Assembly: GCA_905397405.1 (NCBI GenBank)
Contig: CAJPVJ010000114.1
Span: 1-39,006, forward strand
Length of the DNA stretch: 39,006 nucleotides
Direction of reading: 5' to 3'
Source: Oppiella nova
Taxonomy: Eukaryota; Arthropoda; Arachnida; Sarcoptiformes; Oppiidae
Part shown: one piece after another, positions 1-10,969 of the stretch
Position numbering within the stretch: the stretch's first letter is position 1
How the letters are laid out: each line of letters starts with the position of its first letter
Notes under the pieces: generated by a model
The model's input: only the letters and a program-made list of their open reading frames with translations
Database searches by the model: none
What the model was told of the DNA's origin: nothing
Position numbers and translations under genes: made by a program

Positions 1-2
1 TG

Positions 3-311
3 GCGGCCACCGCTGGCGGCGTAGCCATTGGATCAGCTGTTGGCCACACCATCGGACACGCGATGACCGGTGCGTTCAGCGGCGGCTCTGACAATGAGGC
101 CCAACAGCAACAACAGGCGCCTCCACCGCAAGCGTACGGCCAACAGGGCTACGAGTCTCAGCCGATGGGCCAGCAGTCGGGTCCCAACGCCTGTCAGTTT
201 GAGATGAAGCAGTTCCTCGACTGCACCCAAGCCTACGATCTGTCCCTTTGCGAGGGTTTCAACGAAGCGCTCAAACAGTGCCGACAAACCAATCCCGGGG
301 CCCGTCTCTGA
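3..311 (+). CDS. CHCHD2: CHCHD2/CHCHD10-like mitochondrial twin-CX9C protein (3' part)
   Basis: This reading frame is open from the first bases of the window to a TGA at 309-311, so the N-terminus lies outside the window. It begins with a Gly/Ala-rich hydrophobic stretch (visible residues [20 protein letters not shown]), as in the central helix of CHCHD2 and CHCHD10. A Gln/Pro-rich linker follows ([10 protein letters not shown] and neighbours). The C-terminal CHCH domain has two complete CX9C pairs: [11 protein letters not shown] and [11 protein letters not shown]. In this family the four cysteines form two disulfides after import into the mitochondrial intermembrane space. The proteins associate with the MICOS/cristae system and respiratory complex IV, and CHCHD2 also has a reported nuclear role. 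The Gln run and gene order cannot separate CHCHD2 from CHCHD10, because many invertebrates have one ancestral gene; the symbol means the family. No break is visible. An upstream exon or exons must supply the mitochondrial targeting region. Confidence 0.93.
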   Translation, partial: AATAGGVAIGSAVGHTIGHAMTGAFSGGSDNEAQQQQQAPPPQAYGQQGYESQPMGQQSGPNACQFEMKQFLDCTQAYDLSLCEGFNEALKQCRQTNPGARL

Positions 312-568
312 AAGGGCCGGTAGTCGCGATGGGATGGCTGTCGTCGTTACGATTATTATATAAATTTATTTTTGCCATTTATTTAGTCAACGATTGTATG
401 GTTTGGCGTTTAGTTTGACGACTGATTTATAATAATAATTAGTTTTTCCGTTTTGTGTTTTAGACATATTTGCAATTTATTATTACTGAATGGTTAGTGA
501 ATTAAATGTAATTTATATTCAATCGTATTAATGATTTTTTCAATCAATAATTAGACAAAAAAATATGT

Positions 569-574
569 AATAAA
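569..574 (+). terminator. Poly(A) signal of the CHCHD2-like gene
   Basis: AATAAA lies 258 bases past the stop codon and is followed by a T/G-rich stretch (ttgttgtttcgg) typical of the downstream cleavage element. It is the first canonical hexamer after the gene, so it is the likeliest 3' end. Transcript data could move it. Confidence 0.6.
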
Positions 575-1901
575 TTGTTGTTTCGGTTTAATTGAGTCCT
601 AATTTTTTCTCAATCATTATTATCTTAGCGTTGATTCAATAGTGAACTCAATATTTTGCCCAAAAAATATCTATTGATTTGAACTCAATATATTTTGATC
701 TTGCAAATTTTGTTTTCGGGATATATTTGATTGCAAATTATGATTAGTTTTATTAGAAAATTATTAGTTTTATGTAATGGACTCGCAATTAAATCCATTG
801 TTTGCGTTATCGACTCAATCATTACATAATTAGATTTCTCTGCGATCTGTGGCTCCCATTGATTGATGTCTTCTAATTGATTCGCATATTAATCGATCAA
901 AAGGTTTTTCCCCAACAAAAGGAGTTTGTGTTTGTTGGGCTACCAGTTCCCTTCTGGTTAGGCTACCAGTGCCCCCGCCATTACTACGTTTAGTCCGTAC
1001 GATTAGCATCAGATTTAGATTACCTATAGATTGGACGCAAGAATTTAATTGATTTCTCACAATACAAGTCGTGATCTTTGCTTTTCAGGAGAGAAATGTA
1101 ATCAAAATAATTATTGTATAAAAATTTAATCAAATAATTATTTTTCTTATATTTTTGTTGCTTGAATCTAATAGCGAAGGAATGCTTTGGTTTTTAATTT
1201 GAATTTAAGATTTACTTTTTTGTTGTTTCGTTTTGTGAATAGCAAATGTAGTTATAATATAATAAGAGTTTATTTTAGTTTTTACTGTCGATTGGATTCA
1301 ACTTTCAATTGAAATCTAAATTTAGTTTCATTTCATTCGTTCACTTCCCTGTAGATTGAATACAATTTTTATGCCGTGTTTTTTGATTTGATTTTATGAT
1401 TAATTAAATCGTTTTTTGAAGTTTTGTTTATTTTGCGAAATATACGATACACACTATATTTGTAATTTAGTTCAAAAATGCAATCCATAACTCATTTTAA
1501 TTATAATAAACTAATAATTAGTGATTTTTATTCAATTTTAATGATCTAATAAATTAATTATCGATTCGATGCCCAAAACCCACAAAAATACAGCAAAAAT
1601 ACTTCAATTTAATAATCATTAAAGAAATTTAGTTAATTTTCGGTCTTATCTAATCAGACATTCAATGCGTTTAAGTCATCCATTAATTGTTAACTAATAC
1701 TAATCTTTTTTATTACTTGTCTTCAAGTTTTTTACAGAAGTTTTCAAAATAATTTTGTTATAGATATTCACAAAAATACATTTATAACTGAAGTCATCGC
1801 TTGTTTTGGCTATAAATTGATTTTTATTTACTTTTTTTCGTTACCACTCTTTTCTACTCTTATTTTTTGTGCATAAATTTAAAACATTTATTTCGATTAC
1901 G

Positions 1902-1914
1902 GAGAGAGAGAGAG

Positions 1915-1947
<33 letters not shown>
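1902..1947. repeat. (GA)n microsatellite, interrupted
   Basis: About 46 bases of GA dinucleotide repeat broken once by GATAA near 1914-1919. Confidence 0.95.
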
Positions 1948-1949
<2 letters not shown>

Positions 1950-4051
1950 AGGTGTTCAATAATTTTCAGGAAATTAATTAATGAATAAGTCGTTTAAATG
2001 ACGAGTAAAACGAAAATAATTATATTTTTTGCGCGCAAAATGTATACAAAAAATCGTAAACTAATATCTGAGGTATAACTCGAGGTAATGATGAGGTTTA
2101 TAATTAACCCATTTTTGATCACTCGATATTCAGTAAATAATATTTTTGCTTTTTATCTGTTACACACTCCCTATATTACCAATCGGTTTGATTTGTCCGA
2201 AAAAAACTCGTTTATTATGAATACATGTTATGTTTTGAAATACATCTCCAATTGATTGTCACACAAATCCGTTCGCATCAATCGCTCACACATTTTGTGA
2301 TGTTTTTATTTATGGCATATATTTGTGGAAAATTTATGTTTCCTATTCATATCAATCGGTTTAATTCATTGAAACATTTAGAAACTCATAGTTTTCATAA
2401 CAAATCACTTAATTTCTACACATCTGTAGATTTTTTACCTTAACTTTCATTACGAAAAAAAAGTTTCCGACAAATGAAATTAATTATCGGTTTTAAATTC
2501 TACTTGATTACTATATTACCAAGTTTTGTTCAATAATTTATTTAAATTCATGTCTTTTTTATTTTTGTTTGGCAGAAATATTTAAATTACACTTGCTTGA
2601 GCATATTAATTAAGAATTTTGCAGTAAAAAATGAAATAATAATTTATTTATCTTTATTTATTATAAATTTGAAATTCTATCGAAAAGTATTAATTACTGT
2701 GAATTAATTTGGTATTAAAATAATTGCGATACTTATTATGGTTTGGCAGTATATTTGGACTATAATTCACTATTAGTTTTTAATGTATACTTCGCGTTAT
2801 AATTAGTTTTTGAATTAACTTTTTATGTGCTGTCGTATGACTTAAGGAAAGAAACACAACAAAAATGTTTTTCCAAAATATAAATCAAATGATGAATAAA
2901 TCAATATATCGTTCAGTAAAAAACTCTTTAGAAAATGTGTTGAATATTGTATTAAGAAATAAAATACTTAATAAAGAGGTCAAGTTTTCTCATTGCAAAT
3001 CATATATCGACGTCCTGTCCCCTCAATATCGTTAACATACAGTTCCCCGACTTTATTGCTCTAATTTTTATATCACATAAAATTATTGGTAAATAAATTA
3101 GCAAATATTTTCAATAAACATCAGAAATGGATTTTTTCGACCGATTGAACCGATAGTTTGTTTTATAGATTTATTTCGTCGATAAAAATCTCAACATTTC
3201 TTTTATAAGTATTTTTATTCTCTCTCTTCAGATAATTTTGGTTTTCGTTTTTCACTCAACCCTTTGATTATTAATCACCGTTTCGTATGAATGCTATAAA
3301 TTTAACGCAAAATATAATTATATATTTTTGAGCGAAAAATATTGTTTTTGATTATTATTATGCGAACCGAAAATAAATATGTTTTATGGGAGGGTTTGCA
3401 CTGACTTTTTTCGTAATTAATAATTAATAAGTTTATAAATATAGCTAATAATTCACATAAATTTTAAATCAAACATTGAAATACTTTTAAAGTTTTATGT
3501 AAAGTGGGAAAAATGTATTGAATTCATAAACTATATTAACAGCGCGTGGGATGCAATACCTGTCCACTTGCCATATATTTTGTTGATTAGATCATTCAAT
3601 ACTTCATGAAACTAAGCTATTTTGGCAATAATTAAATGGTTTTAATCTTTTTTATCTATAACTCGATAAAAGTTTTACCGAATATTTAATTAAGTTTGTT
3701 ATACAGAGAGGAACGACATCTTTGACAGGTTTATATGAACTTCATAAAAGTTTAACCAAGTAAAACACGGTGTTTTAAACAACCCTGATGGTACTGGTAG
3801 TTCAACACTTATCATATTATGTTTATACAATTAATAAGTTTTAAATTATAGCATAAATTATATCGGATTTGTTAGTAATATTAAAGCGTTTATTAAAAAA
3901 TAAATTATTTCCGTTTTTTAGCTCAGAAAATATGATTTTGTTGAGAATTTCTTTATGAAATGTACCGCATATGAGATCTTAAACTGACTACTCTTAAACT
4001 GTCGCCAATTAATACCTGTCCACTCATATTACCATTCAAACCGTATATCAC

Positions 4052-4067
4052 TGGTAGGAAACTACCA
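4052..4067. repeat. Short perfect inverted repeat (TGGTAG-GAAA-CTACCA)
   Basis: Six-base arms TGGTAG and CTACCA are separated by a GAAA loop. The left arm is part of a CACTGGTAG word (4049-4057) that recurs elsewhere in the window. Confidence 0.6.
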
Positions 4068-4660
4068 TTTAATGCATTCCACGGTTTGTGTCATTGGGTG
4101 AGAGGAAAGGCGTCTGAAAAGTAAAAGAAAACAAAATTAATTGACAAACAAAAGCATACAATGAGTTGAGAGTTGGGTTGAGAACCAGTGGTCCGACAGT
4201 ACTGTCAGCGCTGACCACCAAATCAAATAATATGCCACTAATGACACGAATACAGCCAAATATCAAATGCAAGTATTATGGCGTGAATGCAGTCAATGAT
4301 AATTAAGTGAACATTCATTCAAACATTACATCAAATAATTCACACAAATTCTGTTCAATTCAATGCATTTTTGTGATAAACTTTTGGACAAAAATTTCAA
4401 TTAATATGAAAAGTGTTTTAAATGACAAATAAAATGATTTCATAAATATGAATACCATGATAATACCCTGGTATACTTACATTATCGGTTGCAAAAAAGT
4501 TTTTGATTGTAAACTGAGATAACAGATGGCAATACACTCATCACACAAATGCATTCAATTGAAGTACACTTTATGGCACATTGTTGTGGAACTTATAGCT
4601 TATATTGAATGCTTGTATTGAACACTAAAATCACATCCTATGCCGACATTCATGCGGTAA

Positions 4661-4839
4661 TCCATTATAAGCAGACATTTTGATCACACCATTGGATCAG
4701 CTTTTAAGACAACACCTGATCCACTGACAACTCAACAACACTATCACCGCCACAATCAATACCACCACAACCGCTATCACCTCAACCTTCATCCAAACGT
4801 ATTGATTGAGTGGTGCGTCGATTGGATCAGTTGGCGGTG
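4661..4839 (+). promoter_or_regulatory. Probable core promoter and 5' leader of MED22
   Basis: The MED22 ATG is preceded by a C/A-rich, clearly less AT-rich stretch (about 4700-4800, many CCAC and CAAC words) that looks like a 5' untranslated leader. A TATA-like TTATAAG sits near 4666, and a possible initiator context (TCACACCA) lies about 20-25 bases downstream. An in-frame TGA at 4807-4809 shows that the coding frame does not continue upstream without splicing. The transcription start is inferred only from these signals. Confidence 0.35.
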
Positions 4840-5244
4840 ATGTCTGTGTTATCACAAGAAGCGCATCTGAAGTCCTACCAGAAGCGTCTGAAGGATGACA
4901 TCAACTCGATTGTGGAGAACTTCACGCGAATCCTATCGATGGTGCGGTGCGAAGGCGACCACCAGTTGAGCGGATCTGATGTGCAGACCATGTCTTACGA
5001 GATGTGCTGTCGAGCGGCCAATATATGCAGAGCCAGTGAATCCCTACTGAAACTCATTTGGGATATCAAGCAGTTCCTGATCATCAATGACTTCCCGCTC
5101 ATCAACGAGTCCATCAGCAAGAGAGTGGACACGAACCTCATTAACGTCACTGAGATTGACCACAAACTCCTGACTCTGAGGGACGAGATCGCCAACGAGT
5201 TGTACGAACTCGAGGACGAGTACTACAACTCACTCATCAAGTGA
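4840..5244 (+). CDS. MED22: Mediator complex subunit 22 (MED22/Surf5)
   Basis: This uninterrupted frame encodes 134 residues from the first ATG after an in-frame stop. Family hallmarks run in order along the protein. They are LKSYQKRLKDDINSIVENF near the N-terminus, the middle block RAANICRASESLLKLIWDIK, the motif QFLIINDFPLINESI, and the C-terminal LTLRDEIANELYELEDEYY. The last of these matches the acidic LRDEI..LYELEEEYY end of animal MED22. In Mediator, MED22 is a largely helical head-module subunit that pairs with MED11 and helps couple activators to RNA polymerase II in the nucleus. The length fits the short insect-type protein; human MED22 carries a longer C-terminal tail. The gene appears intronless here. 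It is transcribed towards Vang, whose 3' end lies about 1.2 kb away. A GTG at 4810 would add ten residues, but the ATG at 4840 is the expected eukaryotic start and gives the usual N-terminal length. Confidence 0.95.
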   Translation: MSVLSQEAHLKSYQKRLKDDINSIVENFTRILSMVRCEGDHQLSGSDVQTMSYEMCCRAANICRASESLLKLIWDIKQFLIINDFPLINESISKRVDTNLINVTEIDHKLLTLRDEIANELYELEDEYYNSLIK

Positions 5245-5348
5245 TCCATCGCTTCCAGACGTGTGGTGTGGACGCCATATTGCGATCACGTCTTTGTATA
5301 TAGTTTTTTATCCATCAATTCATCGATTGATTTGTAATTTATTTGTTC

Positions 5349-5354
5349 AATAAA
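5349..5354 (+). terminator. Poly(A) signal of MED22
   Basis: AATAAA occurs 105 bases after the stop codon and is followed by TGGAGTTTTTGTT, a GT/T-rich element placed as expected for cleavage and polyadenylation. Confidence 0.75.
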
Positions 5355-5483
5355 TTGTTTGACAAAACACTGGAGTTTTTGTTATAAAGTTTTTATTCAT
5401 TAAATTAATTGCTTTCTAATTATAGCTAAAATATTTGCTAATTGTTTCCCGACTCTCTCTCTCTCGCTCTCTCTCTCGCTCTC

Positions 5484-5524
<41 letters not shown>

Positions 5525-6404
5525 AAATATAATGAAAGAGCATATAATTAGAAATCGATTAACGAATGTCTGAAATAAATCAACTAAAAGCCAATAATAA
5601 TTAGGAAATGAGATATTTTTATATAAAAACTGTTTTTATTATAATATTTACATTTGATATAATATTTATTAAAATGAATTTACATTTTCTTAATAATTAT
5701 GTTTAATAATAATAATTATAATTATAATAATCTGATACTTATTATGAAAAATTACATCATTTTTACTGAATAGATATGCAATTGAGTTAACATTTGATTG
5801 ATTTTACACAACAGTTGTATAAAAGGCTGACACAGTGTTTGACAATTAGGGCGAAAGTAATATAAAATTGTTTTTTAATGTTATAATCGATAAATAGAAA
5901 ACTTTTTTGGCATCTCTTTTATACATTTAAATAGCGATTCCTTAGTCTCTCTATTATATTATAAATTAAATATAATTCCCTTCCTTTTACTGATGTGTTA
6001 TTCACATCACAAAAGCGGTCGTCAATTGTCTCGTTATCTTGCATTTGAATGAATTGTATGAATGTGTGGCACAAGTGTTATGAGAATTATTCTGGAGACC
6101 AATTCTTGAGGATTATTAAGAGGTTTTTTATACAATTGAAATGAGGAATACAATCAAATGCATTGAAATGTATTGAATAAATTATATATTTTTTGTTTCC
6201 GTTAAACACAATGCGATAATCAAATGAGAATATTAGTACAGAAATCGATACGAAAAACATTTTGTTTCTTTAAAATCACGCATAAGTTTGACTTAAAAAC
6301 AATATATTCTTTTGCAATAAATTATATATGAAATAAAAATTTAAAACTAAATTATATATAAAAATTGTAATTATATTAAAAGTCGTTAAACTTTTTTGTG
6401 TCAA
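5355..6404. other. Convergent intergenic region between MED22 and Vang
   Basis: AT-rich DNA with no open frame of note. It must hold the Vang 3' untranslated region, read on the minus strand. Reverse-strand AATAAA hexamers occur at 5665-5670 and 5635-5640, which would give a 3' UTR of about 740-770 bases. They lie in a very AT-rich patch, so the assignment is weak. The CT tract at 5453-5524 lies between the two gene ends. Confidence 0.6.
5453..5524. repeat. (CT)n microsatellite with CG interruptions
   Basis: About 72 bases of CT repeat interrupted three times by TCGCT. It is the longest pyrimidine tract near the genes and lies just past the MED22 poly(A) site. Confidence 0.95.
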
Positions 6405-6832
6405 TCAGACAGAGGTCTCCGAATTGAGTCGAAACACAAATTTGTTAGACTTGGGATCAATCACTTCCTCGACGACATTGAAATGAGGCAATTGATGGAC
6501 AGACACCAGTAGTGATACGTCTGACTGTCTCAACAGGAATACAGTTCCCTCTTCTATGGAACGGGACAGCAGTATATCACAGACGAGACTCCATGTCTGC
6601 AATGGTTTGCGTTCGTTATCGGATTGTAGGACAGGGCTGGCGACCAGATATTTCTCGAGAAACGCTTTGGGACTCATGTCAAAGCTGAGACACAGTGCCA
6701 AGTGATCTAATATTGATTGCATTGAGTGTCGCGGCTGTTGGCGGGTTATCCTCAGGTACTTCTGTAGTGAACGGGCCAGGGATGGGAAGATAGCCTGCGC
6801 TGCCTCTTTCGGATCCATAGGAATAGCTGGAC
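6405..6832 (-). CDS. Vang: Van Gogh / VANGL planar cell polarity protein, last coding exon
   Basis: This exon encodes the C-terminal cytoplasmic domain of Vang. A TTGACATTCAG acceptor on the minus strand precedes it. The first two bases (GT) complete a Gly codon begun by the G at the end of the upstream exon, so the intron is phase 1, and the frame then reads P-A-I-P-MDPKEAAQAIF. The MDP(K/R)EAAQAIF block, the MSPKAFLEKYL block and DPKSNKFV.RL are hallmarks of the family. The protein ends in ETSV, the class I PDZ ligand of VANGL proteins that binds Dishevelled- and Scribble-type partners. The exon supplies about 141 residues of a 665-residue product. Compared with vertebrate VANGL, the region after the KYL motif (near SDNERKPLQTW) is more divergent, but no frame break is seen. 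Confidence 0.96.
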
Positions 6833-8036
6833 CTGAATGTCAAACAAATAGTGATTCGTTAATTGGGAAACAAATCTGTGAACACAAACTTATAGCAAAT
6901 CTGCACTTTATGTGTGTATAGTTTGTTTTGTGGACCAAAAAAATCAATACTTCTTTTGTTGAACCTTTTGTGGTCTATTATCTAATAGGAATGGTATAAG
7001 AGGGTCGGGATATGGGATTCATATAATGAGTTTCGTGGCAATCAATTGTCACTAATAGCGAGCTGTGACTCAGATTTCTCTAATTTTAAGGTCGATTCGC
7101 ACCACAAGAGTGAGAGAATTGAAGTGATTATGGAATTGCTGTCAATACAAGTGAGACAAGAGATCACAAAATATAGCTTTTCTTGAGACCAGATTTACTC
7201 ATCGATAGATTTAGTGAACAAAAAGTGTCTAAAAGTGTAACTCATATAATAAATGTCTTTAACATAAACTCGAGCATAAGAATTGACAGTTTTTTATACA
7301 CACATTATATCATTGAAACGAATAAATGATAGTTTGCTTTGATATCTATATATCAACTCATGGTATGTGTCTATTCTCGAGCAAAAAATATCTTAAAGAG
7401 AACTAAACTAACGGTTATGTGAGCCGGACATGCATTTTGCACACATATGTTGACACAATCATTTGCTCATCGCCTACCAGTGCCATAATAAGAGGCCAAA
7501 GACTAGGATACAACTAAACTGAGTAAGCATTTCGTAAGTTAAGACAAATTTGTGTTCATTGGATTGTGAACGACTCACATCTCCACTACTCTTTGTCTTT
7601 TGCTTTTGTTTTATTGTCGAAAATATATTAATATAAATACTTCTGTGTTTTGCCTCACTTTGTCTGTCTTTCCAAACAAATGCACTGCTCTTACGGATAA
7701 AGGTTTTAGTCATGAGATAAATATATAATAAGAAATAATGGAAACCCTTTTTCTTATCGCAAACAACTAACTTATACTAGTAATATGAGACAATTTCTTA
7801 TGCTTTTAATATAATATTCCGCAAATATTTAGTAATCTTTAGAAATACAGAATTGCATAAAAGTTTATTTCATAACCGGTTGGCAATGAATGAAAGAATT
7901 TGCTTCTTTTACCAAAGACTTTGAGATATTGAGCATTGGATTGAAAGGGTGTGGAAATGACTAAAGTATCAAATATTTGGTCACAAAATAAACTGAATAA
8001 CATATGAAGTGAGCTATGGGTGCACTGAATGCATAC
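6833..8036 (-). other. Vang intron, phase 1
   Basis: On the minus strand the donor reads AGAG|GTATGC at 8036 and the acceptor reads ATTCAG| at 6833-6835. Removing these 1204 bases joins the two coding exons in frame between residues DER and GPAIP. The intron is AT-rich and holds no convincing gene. One exact copy of the recurring CTACCAGTGC word lies inside it at 7474-7483. Confidence 0.93.
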
Positions 8037-9606
8037 CTCTCTCGTCTTGCATTCTCCTGATATGAGTGAACGCATCTTCGGTGGCAGTGATGAGTCGGGC
8101 CCTCCTTTTCCTGACTCTCCTGTCGTACTCGTGCTCCTCATAGAAGCGCTCGTTGTGGTGATGATGGCTGTGATGATGACTAGAAGTGTCTCCTCTATCC
8201 CTACTCTCCCTCCTATTCCTGAGGTCACCGCTTGTGCTGCCATTCATATTCATGCCATTAAGGAAGGATCGGTTCCCGTTTCCCATATTAATGCCCATCG
8301 ATGTGGAGCCGATGACATTGGTATGATTGGCGGCGCTGGTTATGCCTTCGATGTCGTAGTACTTAATGGCAGCAGACGTCGAGTTTAAGTGATTAGCAGT
8401 GATACCAGACTTCCGGCCCTTTTTGGTGGGCAATGACTCTAAGTACGGGTTGTATATATCAAAGTCCCGGTAGTACTTCTCGAGTACCCAAACGGCCGCC
8501 CTTTGGATACTGAGTTGTCCGATGTTATAGTTGCGACTCTTGCCGTCCGGAGATCGGACCACTTTTATGTAATACTGGGGCTGAATGTGTCGGATCTCTA
8601 TCAACACAACGGCTAAGTAGTGGATGAATAGTAAGGCGTCGACGAGGGAGACGGCGAACAACACAATGCTGTGATAACTGACCAAATCGTAGTCATTGAA
8701 CCGCTTTTCGGCGATCCTCACCAAATAGAAGAGCCAATACGACACCATAAACACAAATATGAGCGCCAGTACTATAGACCGGTAGATGAATATGCGGGGC
8801 ATCGTGGCCCGGGGCCGGCGCACAAATATAGCCCAACTGCCCACTAATAGGATCAACAGTTTAAATGCAAAGCTGATGATCAGTCCATCGCATTCTGGCC
8901 CGCATTCAGCGGTTTTCCACTCGAGGGCGTCGATCTTAGGCAACACCACCATCAGCACCGGTGATATAAAGGCACACAACGATAAAAACGCCGACACAAC
9001 AGATCCCGACCACATCTGACACCTGAACGACAAACTCTGTTCTCTCCACAAGTCTTTGCCGATCTTATTGATGTCGTCGATGGAGACCGAGTGGTCGCTG
9101 GTGTTGCCGGTGATGGCGGTCGTGTTGTCGCCCCAATTGTCATCCTGAGGTAGTATCTGGACTTCGATCACTTCCTGACCGCCGCCGCCTTCGTGGCGCT
9201 CGTCCGGTGACTCCAATTTGCTGACAAACGCCCGTTCGCTGCGAGTCGACCGGTGCGAGTGCCTACTGGCCGACCGGTGGTTGTGACCAGAAGTGTGGTT
9301 ATGGTTGCGGTGATTGCCGTACGGGTGATGATTGGTATTCACGTGATTGACATGATTCCCTAAATGGTTCACATGATTGCCCATATGGTTGACATTCATA
9401 TGATTGCCGGCCAACACGTTATTACTGTTACTGTGGGACACACTATGGGATGCGTGACCTCTGCTACGTTTGGATCGGTCACTATAGCCCGACCTCACGG
9501 ACTCCGTGTCCATATTCACCTTAAATGTGGGCAATTGTATTGAGTTACTGAGTGGCGAGTGAATGGCGTGGATGTCATTTGCGGTCCACATCGGTGTCGT
9601 ATTCAT
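8037..9606 (-). CDS. Vang: Van Gogh / VANGL planar cell polarity protein, first coding exon
   Basis: Vang is a four-pass plasma-membrane protein of the core planar cell polarity pathway, acting with Prickle on one side of the cell opposite Frizzled/Dishevelled. Numbering from the ATG at 9606: the conserved start MDTES is at residue 32, followed by a Ser/Arg-rich segment. A long His/Asn-rich stretch covers about 51-117. The conserved DDNWGDNTTAITGNTSDHSVS, the usual phospho-regulated region, is near 155-175. Membrane segments lie at about 198-224, 241-262, 272-296 and 313-338. The motif SIQRAAVWVLEKYY is near 366-378, and a Gly/Asn/His-rich insert precedes RRVRKRRARL near 496. The product is 665 residues with exon 2, longer than the roughly 520 of human VANGL2 because of the low-complexity inserts. 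The frame opens after a stop with GTG at 9645. The ATGs are at 9606, 9591 and 9513. The ATG at 9513 begins MDTES, the start used by the family, so a 634-residue form is equally plausible. Confidence 0.95.
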
Positions 9607-9750
9607 GTTTGCCACGAGTGTCTTAACCGCAAAATTGATTTCCACTCACTTATCGTTAGGCTTTAATTATTGAGTTCTGGTTTTCTCGTATATATTTGAG
9701 AAGTTTTAAGTACTTTTCAAAGTTAATCGTCGGACTCCTCGACGCCTACA
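9607..9750 (-). promoter_or_regulatory. Probable 5' UTR portion of the Vang exon, with upstream splice acceptor
   Basis: Reading the minus strand, a pyrimidine-rich run (TTTTCTCTCTTTTTTCTG) is followed by ATTATCAAACAG at 9751-9753 and then a less AT-rich leader (TGTAGGCGTCGAGGAGTCCG) before the coding start. This looks like a true 3' splice site and implies at least one further noncoding exon and an intron of unknown length upstream, towards higher coordinates. It is inferred from sequence only. Confidence 0.5.
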
Positions 9751-10635
9751 CTGTTTGATAATCAGAAAAAAGAGAGAAAATCATTATTAATAGGAAAATG
9801 TTTTGCAATGTAAAAGATTTTATGATTTTTTATGTTAAGCAAAGTAAGTAATGATTTTTAAAAGTTCATTGAATCGGGTTTATGTCTCGTAAAAACATAC
9901 ACAAAATTGATAATAAATTGATTGTTAATTTTATTACAAACAAAAAACTCCTACACTTTTATGTAACTTATGTTTTACTCCTTTATTTTTCACTCTCCGT
10001 ATGCCATCAACACAATAGTCTTGTTCAACAAAATTATGATTAAAAACACATTTTCTTTATTATATTCAAAAGTCGTCTCCAATTATATCATTAAAAGTTA
10101 GTTTTCTCTTTTTGCTATCATTTTGGGAAAAGTTTTCTTAATTTTCTTATAAAAACTTTTCTCTTTTTCTTTGCGTTTTTTCTCACTACTCATGTCATCA
10201 AAGAATTATAACTTATGTTATGTTTAATCTCTTAACAATATTTGCAAACATTAAAAACTCATATTTAAATCATAATATACGCGAAAGTATGAGTGAAAAG
10301 AGAAATAAAAGAATTAAAATATAATATTATTTTCCAAACGAAACACTGGAAGCACTGGAAAGAGAGACTCACTTCTCATTTAAATTCATTTATCTCTCTC
10401 TTTATGTGAATATATTTTTCTCATCTTAAAAACCAAATCACTTCTCCGTATACTCGCTATTATACAAGACTTTAAAGATGTTTGAAGTGATAAAAAACAT
10501 TTATATTCATTATTTTCTGTGTATATGATATGAAAATTTTTTCTTATTTTTTCCATTATTGCTGTCATTTTGATGATTAGAAACCCCACCGAATGTACAG
10601 TGCATTCACTAATATCTCTCTCACTATACTTTTGG

Positions 10636-10660
10636 TCTCTCTCTCTCTCTCTCTCTCTCA
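10636..10660. repeat. (CT)n microsatellite
   Basis: About 25 bases of uninterrupted CT repeat. Confidence 0.9.
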
Positions 10661-10892
10661 CCAGAGAATAAGTTTGAAATTAATGTTTTCTTATTTTATT
10701 TTCACTTATTATTATTACAGAAATACTTCACTTTATATTTAACATTAAGTTAAATCTTTTTGAAATTATCTTAAATTCTTTCTTATTTTGCTTAATTTCA
10801 AGAAATATTGCTTTTGGGAAAAAATTTAAGTTAAATATATATTAAAGTTTTTTTCTCATATCATCTGCTCATCACATTCGTAGGTATGAGAC

Positions 10893-10968
<76 letters not shown>

Positions 10969-10969
10969 A
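10893..10969. repeat. Compound (GA)n-(GAAA)n-(GA)n microsatellite
   Basis: GA repeats flank a block of tetranucleotide AAAG/GAAA units near 10931-10952, a compound purine-only tract of about 77 bases. Confidence 0.93.

Larger units (their letters stand above)
575..4660. other. AT-rich intergenic region without recognisable gene
   Basis: All frames are closed by frequent stops and no stretch resembles a known protein or tRNA. Contents worth noting are a GA tract (1902-1947), the palindrome TTTGCGCGCAAA near 2030, and two copies of a 14-base word (3555-3568 and 4011-4024). CTACCAGT-type motifs occur at 940, 963 and 4049. A 6-bp hairpin with a GAAA loop lies at 4052-4067. Confidence 0.75.

Noticed and set aside
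33-287. Open frame opposite the CHCHD2-like exon (84 codons, minus strand)
   Set aside because: It is a shadow of the GC-rich coding exon on the other strand; its Leu/Arg-rich product has no family match.
2029-2040. TTTGCGCGCAAA palindrome as a regulatory site
   Set aside because: It is a single 12-base palindrome without a second copy or a nearby gene start.
8029-8388. 119-codon plus-strand frame, and other frames overlapping the Vang exon
   Set aside because: They lie antisense to a well-supported Vang coding exon and show no recognisable motifs.
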